A stretch of 64,000 bases of DNA from Siphonodentalium dalli (lineage: Eukaryota; Mollusca; Scaphopoda; Gadilida; Siphonodentaliidae): positions 91,378,707 to 91,442,706 of the forward strand of contig CP136067.1 of assembly GCA_032622095.1 (NCBI GenBank), read 5' to 3'. A program made the translations under genes and the position numbers. Under the pieces are notes generated by a model. The model was not told where the DNA came from and did not search any database. It saw only the letters and a program-made list of their open reading frames with translations. Of the stretch, positions 23,376-35,837 are shown piece by piece (the first letter of the stretch is position 1; every line of letters starts with the position of its first letter).

Positions 23376-23518
23376 GTTCTATGGGTATACCATAATCAAC
23401 TTACAGTATTTGGACGATATAAATGTCCATAATACATCCATTAGAGCGAATAATTAATAAAATTTCATGACAACAAAAATAACACGACCGCCATGGATCT
23501 CACGCATGCGCATGCCAT

Positions 23519-23583
23519 ACTCGATTGATGGTATATTCAATACTAAATATTCGATTACTGGTATATTTCATACTAAATATCTG
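23519..23583. repeat. 33-bp direct duplication
   Basis: CGATTGATGGTATATTCAAT then ACTAAATATT, repeated once as CGATTACTGGTATATTTCAT, ACTAAATATC. Confidence 0.75.
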
Positions 23584-24099
23584 TTGTAAACTCAAACTAT
23601 CGTAACAATTTTCAGCCTATACGTTGTTTGCAATTTCCAACAGATATCGCTGTGTCCGGCATGGAATTTCCAAATGTAGAATATACTTATACATAGTTGG
23701 TGGGTGAAACACCACAGCCTCATTACCATGTCACCGTGTCTCTCATCAAAGCGACTCATGCTCTCCATTGCTGAAAATAAATCTAGTATTTTCGCACGTT
23801 TGTCAGGGTACAGCCTACTGCAACAATTTTATTGATATGTCATCACCCGATTGACTTAAATCATGCCCGACGGAGTTTAGACTGTAGTTTGTTGATAATG
23901 TGATGTGGTTCCCTAAGGTTGGTCTGCCGAATAGTATGTGGCGAAATACAACTTTCTCCATTGAAAGCTACCAGTCATGTTGCGACAAGGGAGCTATTTT
24001 TGTGGGGGTGGGGTGGGAGTCTCATCCGGTGCGATGCAGATTTCTCCCACCCGTACACATTTTAGCAGATAAGCCCGCGTGGGATACACTACTGTACAT

Positions 24100-24660
24100 G
24101 CATTCCATTAAAATGCCATGAAAATCCCATTAAAATACCATTAAATTGGCCAAAACCATTAGTTTATACCATTAATTCTTGTAACAACAATTTTAATGGG
24201 GCTCCACTGAACCCATTAAAACACCATTAATTTTAAAGATTTAATGGCCAGTTCACCATTATAAACATTGAATTGGCCATTAAACACACATTCTATTTTT
24301 CTAATGCCCATTAAACCCCATTAAAATTTGTATTGACTGAATTTAATGGCAATTGGTATACTTTTAATGCCAAGTACAATTGTCACAAAATTAATGCCCA
24401 TGATCTTGATGGCCTCATATGTAATGGCCATCAACTAACCACATTTAATGCCCATTACATTATTATTGCAAATTAATGCCCATCACTCACAACTGTTGTA
24501 ATATTAATGGCCATGATTTCAATGGCTGCACAGGTAGTGGCCATCAAATGACCACATTTAATGCCCATTAAATTATTATTGCGAACTAATGCCCATCACT
24601 CGGAAATTATTTCAATGGCTGCATAGGTGATGGCCATGAATTGACCATATCCAAGGTTTC
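24100..24660. repeat. Left subterminal array of CCATTAAA / TTAATGGCC motifs
   Basis: More than 30 copies of ATTAA or TTAATG(G/C)CCAT in under 600 bases, both orientations, often forming the palindrome TTAATGGCCATTAA. Confidence 0.85.
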
Positions 24661-24689
24661 AACCAAGAAAAGTACTTATATAGTCAGCT

Positions 24690-24920
24690 ACATGTAGTTA
24701 ACGTCACTTTAAGTGGAAGCTCATAACATGACCTACACAATCAGGCAATGTCAATCATTTATGTCTATGCTCCACTGAATCAGCCATTTGAATTTCTCGA
24801 ATGGTGGTTTGTTTTCTTAATTGGTGTTTCACGTCACTTTAAGCAGAAGCTCACATCATGACGCAACAGAGGCACAAACTCAGACAATGATGATCATTTA
24901 TGTATTTCTCTGCTCCACTT
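24690..24920. repeat. Direct duplication, period about 135 bp
   Basis: ACGTCACTTTAAGTGGAAGC TCATAACATGAC at about 24700 recurs as ACGTCACTTTAAGCAGAAGC TCACATCATGAC at about 24832; both units continue into ATCATTTATGT and CTCCACT. Confidence 0.7.
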
Positions 24921-25589
24921 TAAGAGAGACTTTTATCTCAAGCAGTGGTTACTGAAGCCCTATTCTTTCTCATTATGCTAGTCCATGCCTAACCAACTAT
25001 ACAAGTACTACCATGCAGGGCTCTTGCGTGGTGGGGAAAATATAAACAAGAAGGTAAATCAAGGAGGTAAATAAATGAAAAAGCCATGTATGCAATTGAG
25101 AAGCAAGACAAACCGGAAACATGGATGTTTTTTATTTTTATTTTGGCCTCATGTATCTTCTTCTGATTGTGTATTTTACTGAAGTGAGCCCATTGGTAAT
25201 TATTTTGGTTGTCAGTTTGACCCCACCATTCAAAATTTTGAATCCATAAGAATCGGAAGCTTCACTACGATATAGAATACTCGAAGTTTCCCTGGGCCCT
25301 AGTGAGAAGAGACCTTCTATTTTTTATTTGTTTATTAACAATACAAGTAGTATTATATTATATTATTTTTTAATTAATATATTGCATAATCTTTTAAAGT
25401 TAGGCCATTAAAAACAAGAGATGGACTGTCGTCCGGTGCATACTCCCTTGTTACATACCGCCTAGTGTGGGTATCATATAAAATATGACTGCTGTACTCA
25501 GACAGATGGACCCAAAAATCAGCATTTTCATATAAACAAAGATGAATAACTATAAAAAAAACCAAAAAAAACAAGACAAATAGTTGAAT

Positions 25590-26560
25590 GTGCCATTACA
25601 TGTCCTCATAATGGTGAACATCCATACCAAATTTCATTGAGATCCGAGCATTACTGTTCAATTTATGACACGAACAGACACCAGACGGACCAAAAATCCA
25701 ACATTTCCAGATAATCGAAGATGTATAACTCTAGAATTGAAAATCCGAACAAAACGATGGAAGATTCTTTTTAATGTCTTCATAGTAGTGAACATCCATA
25801 CCAAATTCCATTGAGATCCCGGTGCAACTGTTGAAGTTATGACATGAACAGACACCATGCATACATACCAAAAAGCCAACATTTCCTGATAAACAAAGAT
25901 GAATAACTCTAGAATGGAAAATCAGAAAAAAAATGATGGACCCTCTATTGCATGTGCCCTCACAGTAGTGAACATCCATACAAAATTTCATTGAGATCCG
26001 AGCACTACTGTTCAAGTTATGACAAGCACAGACACCAGACGGACCAAAAATCCAACATTTCCAGATAATCAAAAAATGAATAACTCTAGAATGGAAAATC
26101 CGAACAAATCGATGAAACCCTCTATTTAATGTCCTCATAGTTGTGAACATCCATACCAAATTTCATTGAGATCCCATCAAAACTGTTGAATTTACAACAT
26201 GAACTGACACCATGCAGGCATACCACGCAAAAGCCAACATTTCCAGATAAACAAAGATGAATAATTCTAGAATGGAAAATCGGAACAAAACGATGGAACC
26301 CTCCATTTATTGTCCTCATTGTAGTGAACATCCATACCAAATTTCATTGACATCCCATCAAAACTGTTGAAGTTACAACATGAACTGACACCAGGTATAC
26401 CATGCAAAAGCCAACATTTCCAGATAAACAAAGATGAATAACTCTAGAATGGAAAATCGAAACAAAACGATGGAACACTCTATTTAATGTCCTCATTGTA
26501 GTGAAAATCCATACCTAATTACATTGAGATCGGAGCACTACTGTTCAAGTTATGACACGA
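25590..26560. repeat. Tandem array of about 178-bp units (five to six copies)
   Basis: GTGAACATCCATACCAAATT recurs near 25613, 25788, 25968, 26144, 26325 and (as GTGAAAATCC) 26505. Each unit also has TTCATTGAGATCC, a GAACAGACACCA word, CCAACATTTCCAGATAA and ATAACTCTAGAATGGAAAAT. The open frames on the minus strand are repeat artefacts. Confidence 0.9.
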
Positions 26561-26660
26561 ACAGACATCGGACGGTCGTACGTACGGTCGCACACACAGA
26601 CGCATGTACGGACGGATAGGTGCAAAACAGTATAACCCACTTTATAAAGGGGGTATAATT
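26561..26660. repeat. Dispersed-repeat-type tail with closing hairpin
   Basis: A CGGACGGTCGTACGTACGG tract leads into TATAACCCACTTTATAAAGG GGGTATAAT, a short hairpin. This arrangement is seen at the ends of several invertebrate dispersed repeats, and it probably seeded the upstream array (inference). Confidence 0.5.
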
Positions 26661-27257
26661 AACGCCCGCATCACTAACAGTCCGCTTCATGGCTGCATCA
26701 AAACTATTTATCGCAATCTCAAAACAAACAAAAATCCCCTGAATACGCTAGTGATAGGGACTTATTTTTGGTTCGCCGGTCACATTTTTAAGAGCACCGG
26801 TTATATTTACTTCCGGTAAAAAGCACGTGGTCTGATATTTTATCGTCTGTCCATTTTTTTAATTTTGGACAAATAAAGTTTGTTTTCTGTGTGCATTACG
26901 TCAGGGATCACAGTTATAACGTTGAGTGTATATGGAGGATTAACCGAAGGAACATCTGTTGGTTGGGAACTATTTGCGACAATGCAATGCAAAAATTTGA
27001 TGATTTTGGCGAAATCCGGAAAATTCCAAACGATTTGACATACATTAAACCGAATGCTATATCGGAAACTCGAGTAGTTTCAACGGGCAAAAAGTGTTTC
27101 CTGGTGCCAAAATAGGTGATCTAATAGAAAAATAAAAATTAAGTTATTCACAAATACTTTCTTCTTCTTGTCAATCTTTGAAGTACGTTCCTCCCAATCA
27201 TTGAAATTGAATTCAACCAATCTATCAGAACTGTCACTTTGACAGCACATGCACAGA

Positions 27258-29369
27258 CCTTCTCAAAATAAGTGTCGCTTTTAACGCGGTTCTCAGGAGT
27301 TAACAACGCGGTTGTACCTTCAACACAACGCGGTCGTTGCGTTGATAACGCATTGTTGGTACGTTACGACCGCGTTGAAGTTTAACACAGACCATGTTTA
27401 TGTTAAATGCGTTGCGTCAAGGATCAACGCAACACGCGAAGATTACAATCACCGCGCCGAAAAATATACAGACGATGAGTCATGTAAAGTAGTTTTTTAA
27501 CCATTAATTTTTTTGTTTTAAATATAATTTACGATCACATATGACTAATTTAGTGTCATTTTCCCACTCTCTGAAAACAGAAAATCACATATCTACGCAT
27601 TCGATCGTTCCAAATCGGGCAATTTATTTGCAGCTTTTGACGGGTGTTAGGCTTTTTTTTATAATATATATAGGTACAATGAACAGGTGTATCGCACAAA
27701 GCGGTCGTGCGGTTGTGTTTCCCAATGTATGGAGTAAAACACCACGCACGAATATATTGCTATAAATGCCCGCTACAAAACTGTTGGGATATATGTACTT
27801 GTCGATCATTGCAAACAGAACGATGAATACATTTAATAGGCTTAGTAGCAGTAAATAAACCACAATTGACTAAAATTCTGGTTTCGTGGTTGACGAAACC
27901 AGAATAACTTCGTCTAGTATTATATTCATTTCCCGGGTTGGTTTTTTGGCCCAGTCCGCCTCTGTTCTTATATATGCCGAGTTCTCAAATACTAATAAAT
28001 ATTTTCTGATAAAATTTTTATTGAACATGTGGGACAGATAATAGAATAAAAAAAAATGGGAGGTGGTGTGTTTAGTTCTTTATACCGGATTTTATTATTG
28101 CGTTGGAGTTGTATGTAGTTTGTGTCATATTTTGAATTGAATTTGAAGATTCTCTGTCTCATTGGCTTACCTGTTGTCGCGTTTATTCTGCAAAATTATG
28201 ATGAAAAATCGCTTTCCAAATATTTTAGCTTGTTTAATATGTACGTACATTCATTGCGTTTGGAAGCTTCGGGTTCACCGAAGACATGTCCCTATTGGAG
28301 TTCATTGACACCGCTGTGAATCATTCGATCCGCGGCCTGTCAGTAAAAATGGCATATCATTGGTTATCACGTCAGAGCGCTGCGTGTTTTGCAGGTGTTG
28401 AAGAACACATGGATAATTAAAGGTACTCAAGCCGATTAAGCACCCCTAAATTACTATTTCTTTGGCTTCAGTGGTAAAAAATATTTGATTCGAGTCGAGG
28501 AACACATCCATCAAAGCTCAGAGTTGTTAAATATTGATTTTTAAAGTTTGTAACTTTTTCGAGATGTGTACTAATAATTGCCCCTAAATTTGTAATTTTC
28601 TCGAGACGTGTACTGATAATTTCAACAGGAACACTTATTCAAACAGACGAGGATGGGTAACTCTAAAATCAAGTGTATTAATAACGCAATTTTGACTGAG
28701 AACATCTTTTTGATGGCGTGTTTCTGGGCCAGAAACAATAGAAATAACAAAACTTCAAAAATTAATATATGATAACTCTGAGCGTTGATAAGTAGGTTCC
28801 TCGACTCGAATCAATTATTTTTTATCCCCGAAGCCAAAGACATAGTAATTTATGAGGGCCTGATCGGATTGAGTACCTTAAATATTTTAAAATTATTTAC
28901 ATCACTGTAGATCTGTCATCGAGTTATATCCTTACAAGGATTTCAAATGACATCGGATCCTTGGCGTACAGATAATCAACCTTTAATCGAATGTGACGCT
29001 GAATATTAAATATTCAAAAATGTATGCACATGTATATACATGTGAACTCAAAAGTGTTTTGGTTGTTAGAAATGTAAAACATTTAACACCAATCAATCAT
29101 TTTATCCATACCTCCCACCATGCCAAAATAACATTGTATTATGTTGGCAACATTCCGTTTCGTTGACGATTATCTCAACCGCGTTTGTTGCGTTGGCAGT
29201 CATGCCGACCGCGCTATGTTGCATTGACGGTTACCTCGACCGCATTGAGGAAAATCACAACTGCATTGGAGTAACGTTACGACCGCGTTCCGTTAACACG
29301 AGAATCGCGTTGATGGTCAATTATCAACGCGGTTCCAACGTTTGAGAGGGACACTTATTTTTGAGAAGG
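27258..29369 (+). mobile_element. 2.1-kb element with CGCGGTT subterminal motifs (family F, copy 1)
   Basis: The termini CCTTCTCAAAATAAGTGTC (27258) and GACACTTATTTTTGAGAAGG (29350-29369) are inverted repeats with one mismatch. AACGCGGTT / GACCGCGTT words crowd 27280-27420 and 29155-29345. It lies inside the CACTA-like element and encloses a TTAA foldback. No convincing target duplication and no transposase. A decayed copy is at 7380-10174. Confidence 0.8.
28421..28877. mobile_element. 457-bp foldback element in TTAA (family B, copy 2)
   Basis: AGGTACTCAAGCCGATTAAG at the left pairs with GATCGGATTGAGTACC at the right; TTAA on both sides. It shares arms with 3277-4162 (CTCGACTCGAATCAA, CAAAGCTCAGAGTT). 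Third level of nesting: B inside F inside the CACTA-like element. Confidence 0.8.
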
Positions 29370-30345
29370 TATGTACCCACCTCAGCAGCCATCAGTATAA
29401 AAGTATAATGATATAAACCGGTATATATGATTCTTGTGGAACACTAGAAAAATTACATCAGTGTCACTGGGAATTGTTCCTGATAGTGGATATCCATGGG
29501 CATTGCAGTAAATAAATACATGTAGAGCAATTTATGGCACTGCTACATTTGAATCAGATTTCTCAGAATTCCTAATATAATTGTCAGAAGTTTTTTGTAA
29601 TTTGAGTGGTGTGTGTTTCTCTATACATGTATGTGTGGTTACATTGTACAGTTCTGATATTTGATGGGAGACATTGAGCGCTTCTGACTTTATAAACCAT
29701 ATCCCTCACACTATCATGAATAGAACCAGACAAAACTCATGCTATGCCTTTCCTCAATATCCATTTAGAGCCATGCTTTTGGAATTGGGCAACAGAGGTG
29801 TCAGAATATTCCCATGTATTGAGCTATACATGTGATTACACAGATACAAGTTGTATTACCTGGAATCATGAAAAAAGATTTAATATTCGATTTTGAGTAT
29901 GTTTTGAAAAATTTAAAATAAATAATAAATATAAAAAGACTCCCTGCCTTATCAAAACATTTAGACATAATTGCTTGTGAACCCAGACTTGAATTTGTAA
30001 TGGCCTTATATGTGTTTTATTATTATTTCTATCCAATTGTAATTAATTTCAACACAGTTGATGCCCCATTTAAAAATAGATCATCTTGAGCTATATTGTA
30101 GAGAAATGAGGAATCGGGGAGTCCATAAATATACACACAGTACCACTTTAAAGGGACATTCAAGGCCCCGGGCCATATTCTGGCTATAAACACCTAATTC
30201 CGGGCATCATACCCAAGTTTGGAGATAAAGTGTCTAGTCATTTCATGAGGTCCCCAGAGGGCAAATTTAGTGAAGCTGTCCCACAAAGCGGACCAGCGTC
30301 GCCAAACTCACCGTCTGGAGACCTCATTCTGCTTATGACCATGCC
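29370..30345. other. No gene seen
   Basis: Interior of the CACTA-like element to the right of the F insertion. AT-rich; no reverse transcriptase, transposase or splice-bounded coding block was recognised. Confidence 0.5.
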
Positions 30346-30349
30346 CATC

Positions 30350-30855
30350 ATATTTAATGGGCCCTATTATGCCCCATGAACCAACCATTAAATATAGGCT
30401 GTATTTAATGGCCATCAATTTTGTGGGCACCCTGCCCCCAGAAATTTAATGGGCATCAAAATTGACCTCCCAAAATTAATGCCCATTATAATGACCCATT
30501 TTTAATGCCCATTATATTTAATGGGCCTTAATATGTAACCTTTCATTGGATTTTAAAGGGTTTTTAATGGCAATTAAACACATAATGTTGCCATTAATTT
30601 TTTAATGGCCTTTAGTTCCCGCCTTCATTTAATGCCCATTACCCCAGTTAATTTAATGGCCATACACATACCCATTAAAATAATTTAGCTTTAATGGCCG
30701 TTAACTTTCATATAATAATGGCAATTTAATGGCTGTGAAAGGTTACATATTAAGGGGGCATTTTAATGGGTTTTTAATGGGAAAATCATGAGTTTTTTAA
30801 TGGATTTGTAATGGTATATCATTAATGGGCCTTTAATGGGCATTTAATTGGTGTG
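30350..30855. repeat. Right subterminal array of TTTAATGG motifs
   Basis: Mirror partner of 24100-24660: TTTAATGGGC, TTAATGCCCATTA and TTTAATGGCC words recur every 15-30 bases up to the CAGTAGTG end. Confidence 0.85.
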
Positions 30856-30867
30856 CGCGCAGTAGTG

Positions 30868-32439
30868 ATAGCTGGGGATATTTCCCTGTCCCAACCCACA
30901 CGTGACCAGCTTGCTGACCCTATCCACGTGATCACTTTACATATTAAATTAAGAGCCGGAACTAACAATCCGTCATCACGTTTTGTGTCAACTAAAACAA
31001 TGGCAAAGAACCAGTCACGCTTCGCGTTTCAAGTAGATAAATGCGGACGAATTCGTCGACGCTAATGCATAAGGAGATATGCCTCCAACATGTTAAACGC
31101 GAAGAATCTTCAACATAACCTCACTTGCATTACATGTAATATAAACGACTAATTGTGCAAACAAATTACATCATATCGAAACTGGCATTAATTGCACATT
31201 TCGTAACACGTAAACAATAGCCGCTTGACAAATGACGAACGAAATCGTTCCATATTCGAAAAATTGTCATCGTTGCAATAATTCATCCAACACGTCAAAC
31301 TAACATTTGTCTGTCATAAGTATGTTTCCTTTTCCAATGGTACCCACATGGACATTCCCATGACAAACACGATAATTCTAGTCGTAATCTGTGCAGGTGC
31401 AACGATGTGACGTATTCATGTCGCTTTCACAAGTCCATGTTGATTTCACTCCAACGTATTAACCCTGCGCCCACGGCTAACTCGCTTTATACAGTATATG
31501 TAATATACCAAAATCATCCCAGATAATGAAGAATATCGCATCATATACAAAATGTATAACCTCAGATGTACCGCTACGAAGCTACTAGAATATGCCAACG
31601 ATTTGTATAAAACAAAACATCGGAATGAGGCTCTTGGGTTAGAACAATGCTCCATCTTTACTTGGGGTGTGGGCATGGACACAACTTCAACCTCCGTGCC
31701 AGATATTTGCTCCGGACACTCGGCAGGCCTCGTGTCCGGCCCAAATATCTGGCCCATCTTGTGAGATTTTTCCATCCTACACCCAGGTCAAGATGGATAG
31801 CATTTGTCTCCCCCATATGACGTACGCTAACCCAATCGCCATGAGGAAGTTTTCTCTCCTTTTGACGGGTCACGAACCAATTCGTCGTTTCGACGTTGTC
31901 GAAGAGTATGCGGCGACATAAACCAACTCAAACACTACACTCTTATAACAGATGGTAGAATGCATTTACTAAAGAACGGGTTAATGAAATTTAAATCGTC
32001 CCGACACGAGGCCGATCCATTCAAAATTAAATTTACTACTTTGAGGCTATTGTAAATTTCAAAGAACGCCATTCAATAACTTCTGACATTGTCATGAGAC
32101 AGGAATTTGGCAGTATGCCCATAACAGACCCCGCATATATATATATAACTAACTTTACAGCTCGAACAGGATATGCTATTGGCACACTGTCACCTTCCTG
32201 GTCTTATTATAATCGTAGGCAGTTGTTGAATGCGGTTCTTAGAAATTGGAAATTTAAATTGATTTTGGAATTGATTTAAACAACGTATAATACACCGCAA
32301 TAGTATACGTGCAGTGGCTGCATACACACGATATATCGATATGATCACATGGATATTGTATTAGCAGTGTAATCGTGTTACTTCGTGTGGTGGTATCTCT
32401 ATGTTGAAATTCCCGGTCTCAAATCAAATTAAGAAAGTT
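30868..32439. other. No gene recognised; foldback at 31641-31812
   Basis: Around 31641-31812 an imperfect hairpin has GCCAGATATTT..CGGACAC arms about a loop near 31725 and outer arms CTCCATCTTTACTTGGGGTG / ACACCCAGGTCAAGATGGAT. Several 60-110 codon frames overlap it on both strands, which is what a palindrome produces. No domain was recognised. Confidence 0.5.
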
Positions 32440-32690
32440 TTGGAATATAACATTCTTAGTCGCTTCAGAAAACAAAAAACATCCCTACAACGTGGAGGAG
32501 AAGTATCATGCGGAGCTGTTTTTGCTTTCTGTTTCAGTGAGATACGACACTACTGTGACTGCCTAAAGTGTTATACAAGCAGTCAGTTTGACAAGAGTTC
32601 ATAACTACTCACTCATATCGCCTGTTGAAGTTTAACCGCTTTTGAAATGTGAGTGATGGCAATAGTATGGTCGTTAATTGAAGCTGAATT
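32440..32690 (+). repeat. Dispersed repeat (family H, copy 1)
   Basis: Shares with 33040-33290 and 36455-36690 the words GGAGCTGTTTTTGC / GGAGCTCTTGTTGC, CAGTCAGTTT, TTCATAACTACTCACTCATA and GAAGTTTAACCGC. All three are in the same orientation. Confidence 0.75.
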
Positions 32691-33039
32691 TGGTTATCAA
32701 ATTCGATACAAGTTGATGTTGGTGTCATTCGACGCGGAAAAGCGCAGGAACAACATATCCAAAATCCGCAAAATTTGCTCCTGGAAAAATTCAGGACTCA
32801 AGCTGGCATAAAAGATGGCCGCCAAATGAATAATTTTCCAGTCAACGCCAATTGACACGCAAACCCACAGTGAATATGGAAAACATCTCACCAAAACGGA
32901 TTCCACATTGAATTGGGATAGACTTCAGTATATCTGTCAATGTAACCGCCGAATTGGAGACAATTATAATTTTGAAGTATAAATATTTCTAAGTCAACAG
33001 TCAGTTATATTAGCGTATCACATTTGTCTGGGTACATGC

Positions 33040-33290
33040 TCAATCGAAACGGAAAAGCCCACAGGAACAACATATACACAATTTGGCGAAATTCAATTGG
33101 AGCTCTTGTTGCTTTGTGATTCAGTACGACAAGACATACTGAGGCTTACCTAAAAATGTTCTACTAGCAGTCAGTTTTACAACCGTTCATAACTACTCAC
33201 TCATATCGTCTGCTGAAGTTTAACCGCCTTTTGCAATGTGTGTGACGGCAACTCTGATCCAACTGAGCAATTTACATGTACTATTACATA
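33040..33290 (+). repeat. Dispersed repeat (family H, copy 2)
   Basis: Second copy, with the landmark TTCATAACTACTCACTCATA near 33186 and GATCCAACTGAGCAATTT near 33255, the latter also present in copy 3. Confidence 0.75.
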
Positions 33291-33984
33291 GTGTGACCGT
33301 AATCTTATTCGATGTGGAGAAAATACACAGAGGATAGGAAACGTGCATCCAACTGACGTGCTATGAGTCCTATTGATGTTCATGTCTTGTTTCAAATGTT
33401 TTGGTATAATTACACTCTAATTATTAGACTGATATATGTCCGAATATTTATACAGCCGATAACACAACCACAACAAGTCAGTGCTTTTCGTTATGGCCTG
33501 CTCACTTCTAGCATTGTGTGCTGCAATATTGTCGCTGTTCGTGGAAAGAAATTCGCAATAGAGCAATTTTCCAGGAAATGTCACACATCGCCATCCTCAC
33601 ACCAGCATTTGTACCCTTATACACTTATGATAAAACATACTGATCATCAGAAACGTGTAAACAGTTTCCATATTGTTGCACAGTTGTAAATTGATCAGTC
33701 AACAGTCGTATTTTATTTACAAGTCTCTTTTCAAATAAGTCCGAATATTTATAAAGTCGAAAACACAGTAACACACCAAAATGCTTTCGATGATGTCAAA
33801 AAGTTCAAAATATGTGGATAACGATATCTAACGGTTCACCATGTGGATGACGCACGGTTTTACAATAAGGAATTCCTCCTAGATGTAAAATTCACAATTG
33901 AAATCAATGATACATTTACAAGGGCTGACTGTTGACCCGTTGAGCAATGAAAACACGACTGAGAGATAACCGAGATGCTACAAA
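33291..33984. other. No gene seen; diverged partial duplications
   Basis: GTCCGAATATTTATACAGCC near 33439 recurs as GTCCGAATATTTATAAAGTC near 33742, suggesting further decayed repeat units. No domain in any frame. Confidence 0.45.
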
Positions 33985-33991
33985 AACTGAG

Positions 33992-34135
33992 GCATAATAT
34001 TAACATATGTCTAGGTATTCATCGTTAAATCGCAGCAAACATGAACATTAATGTTAACATATGTCTAGATATGCATCGCTAACTCGCAGCAAACATGAAC
34101 AATACTATTAACATATGTTTCGATATTCATCGTTA
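33992..34135. repeat. 54-bp tandem repeat, 2.5 units
   Basis: TTAACATATGTCTAGGTATT then CATCGTTAAATCGCAGCAAA CATGAACA recurs with a 54-base step (34001, 34055, 34109). Confidence 0.8.
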
Positions 34136-34958
34136 ACATTGAAGAGGCAAGCTATATTACAATCACACAAGTCATATCAGCCACCCTCCCGCGAATATAC
34201 AATATATATATGTAACTATAACATGATTGTAAACATGATATATGTGTATATAACATGCAACCCCTATTTTATCATTACAGAACCCTTACGTAGTTCATTA
34301 TCTCTCACTGGGTATGCACAGGCGCGTGCTTTCCGGATGGCACGTGCAAATTAGTTACATGTCACTTGGCATCGCCCCAACAAAATGACCGCGCGTATTT
34401 TCATTTATTCAGGCGGGTTAATACTAATTCGAAAAGCCGCACATGACACCAACAACAGACAATTTAAAATGATCGCTTTGTTCATTAAAGTTAAATTCTT
34501 ACCCAACTTCGTTACACTAACGAAAATAAACACAAAGAGGCAAATTGGGGGACAATATTTTTCGTCGCCAGCCCCAGAGCGCGCAATACTGTAGTATACA
34601 GTTGTGAAGCATCTCAGCCAACGCTGTAAATGTATGCATTTATTTTGTGTTGTTGCAGCTTCTTATACGGAATTTGATTTGTTAAAAAGCATAAAGCTCG
34701 AGTTTTTCATGTGATATACAAGATCTTCAACTCGTTATGGTGGGATATAAGATTTTATGAAACTCGTTTGATAAATGTGATTCACAATAAGTCGTAGACT
34801 CACTAAATCTTATATCCCTATATATTGGAGATCCTCAATATATTGAAATAATATATCAATGCCTTCTAAGTGGCACAATTTATCGCACATGAAATCAGAC
34901 GCGCTTGTACAAACCAATGCATTACAAGCAAATTAAATACAGGACTAAATGACACAAG
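34136..34958. other. No gene seen
   Basis: AT-rich, without recognised coding or repeats. A few 60-80 codon frames show no domain. Confidence 0.45.
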
Positions 34959-35837
34959 CTACAATCGATACAATCCGGTTCCGCTTTCGATGTCCGGATC
35001 AACGTTTTGTGACCAGATAATTTGAAGTGGCGAGTCGGTGTTTTGCTCATTACTAGTTAAGTGTTGCTATCAATATCAGCATATGTTGCTTGTCGGTTAG
35101 TTGTGTTAATCGTGATTAGAATGTGGAATTCCCATTGTTAACCAATGAGGAGAAGAACACGAATAAAGCTGCACAAAATGTGCACGTCCTTCTCAATGTA
35201 ATACCAAATTGAAAACAAATGCATTTTCTAGCCTTTATGGTGCATACTACGGACAAAGTAAACATATTATATATGTAATATATCTGACCATGCCATCATA
35301 TAACACCCTGTTGTGCCATATGCCTATGTGCTTTATAGCTGTTGTAAATCGCGATTCGCGGGCACGAAATCAAACGTACAACGCCCCGCACTCGATAAGA
35401 ATCGGCACAACATTTCGAGTTTTCGATCTCAACTCTCGCATGTACATGTTGAAAATAACTATTATCGGAGTTAATATTTAGATGTAAATGATATTTCTGG
35501 GATTTATTCACATTGAACGAGCGATTAAATCACATAATTAGATGTGAGACATAATTTGTTAGAATCTTTTTATCAACATATCCTGATTAGTTTATGCAAC
35601 CAGTCAAATTGTGAAGCTTAATGCCATTGCTAAATTGTCTGGCAATCCAATCATTGTTTGTGTGTTCTTGTGACGAAAACCTTTCTAGTCGGATTTAGTA
35701 ATGTTTCAATTCTTGAGAAAGAAAACAAGACACCAAACACAAATCGTATGTTGTGGTATCGAGCTGGACGATAAAACTCCGAACCGGGCATCACAAGAGG
35801 AACCGGATTGCATCGATGTGTTTTAGCCTGTGAATCA
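34959..35837. mobile_element. Foldback element (family E, copy 2)
   Basis: GCTACAATCGATACAATCCG GTTCCGCTTTCGATG at the left pairs with CATCACAAGAGGAACCGGAT TGCATCGATGTG at the right. It shares ends and an internal GTGTTCTTGTG block with 6761-7014. Confidence 0.6.

Larger units (their letters stand above)
24087..30867. mobile_element. CACTA-like (EnSpm-type) non-autonomous element, 6.8 kb with nested insertions
   Basis: The left end reads CACTACTGTACATGCATTCC and the right end is the inverted CACTACTGCGCGCACACC, with the trinucleotide ATA duplicated outside (24084-24086 and 30868-30870). CACTA-family elements are defined by CACTA/G termini, 2-3 bp duplications and subterminal short repeats; here CCATTAAA/TTTAATGG words fill 24100-24660 and 30350-30855 in mirror orientation. 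No TPase frame was recognised, so it is non-autonomous or decayed. It contains an element at 27258-29369, which itself holds 28421-28877, leaving about 4.7 kb of its own sequence. Confidence 0.8.

Noticed and set aside
25658-26340. Three related minus-strand frames (MVWMFTTMRT...)
   Set aside because: Each is one unit of the 178-bp tandem array; no domain and no splice signals.
30853-31065. Frame ending MAKNQSRFAFQVDKCGRIRRR as a small gene
   Set aside because: It begins inside the end of the CACTA-like element and has no recognisable domain.
31446-31921. Overlapping frames of 70-109 codons on both strands
   Set aside because: They coincide with the 31641-31812 hairpin; mirrored frames are expected from a palindrome.
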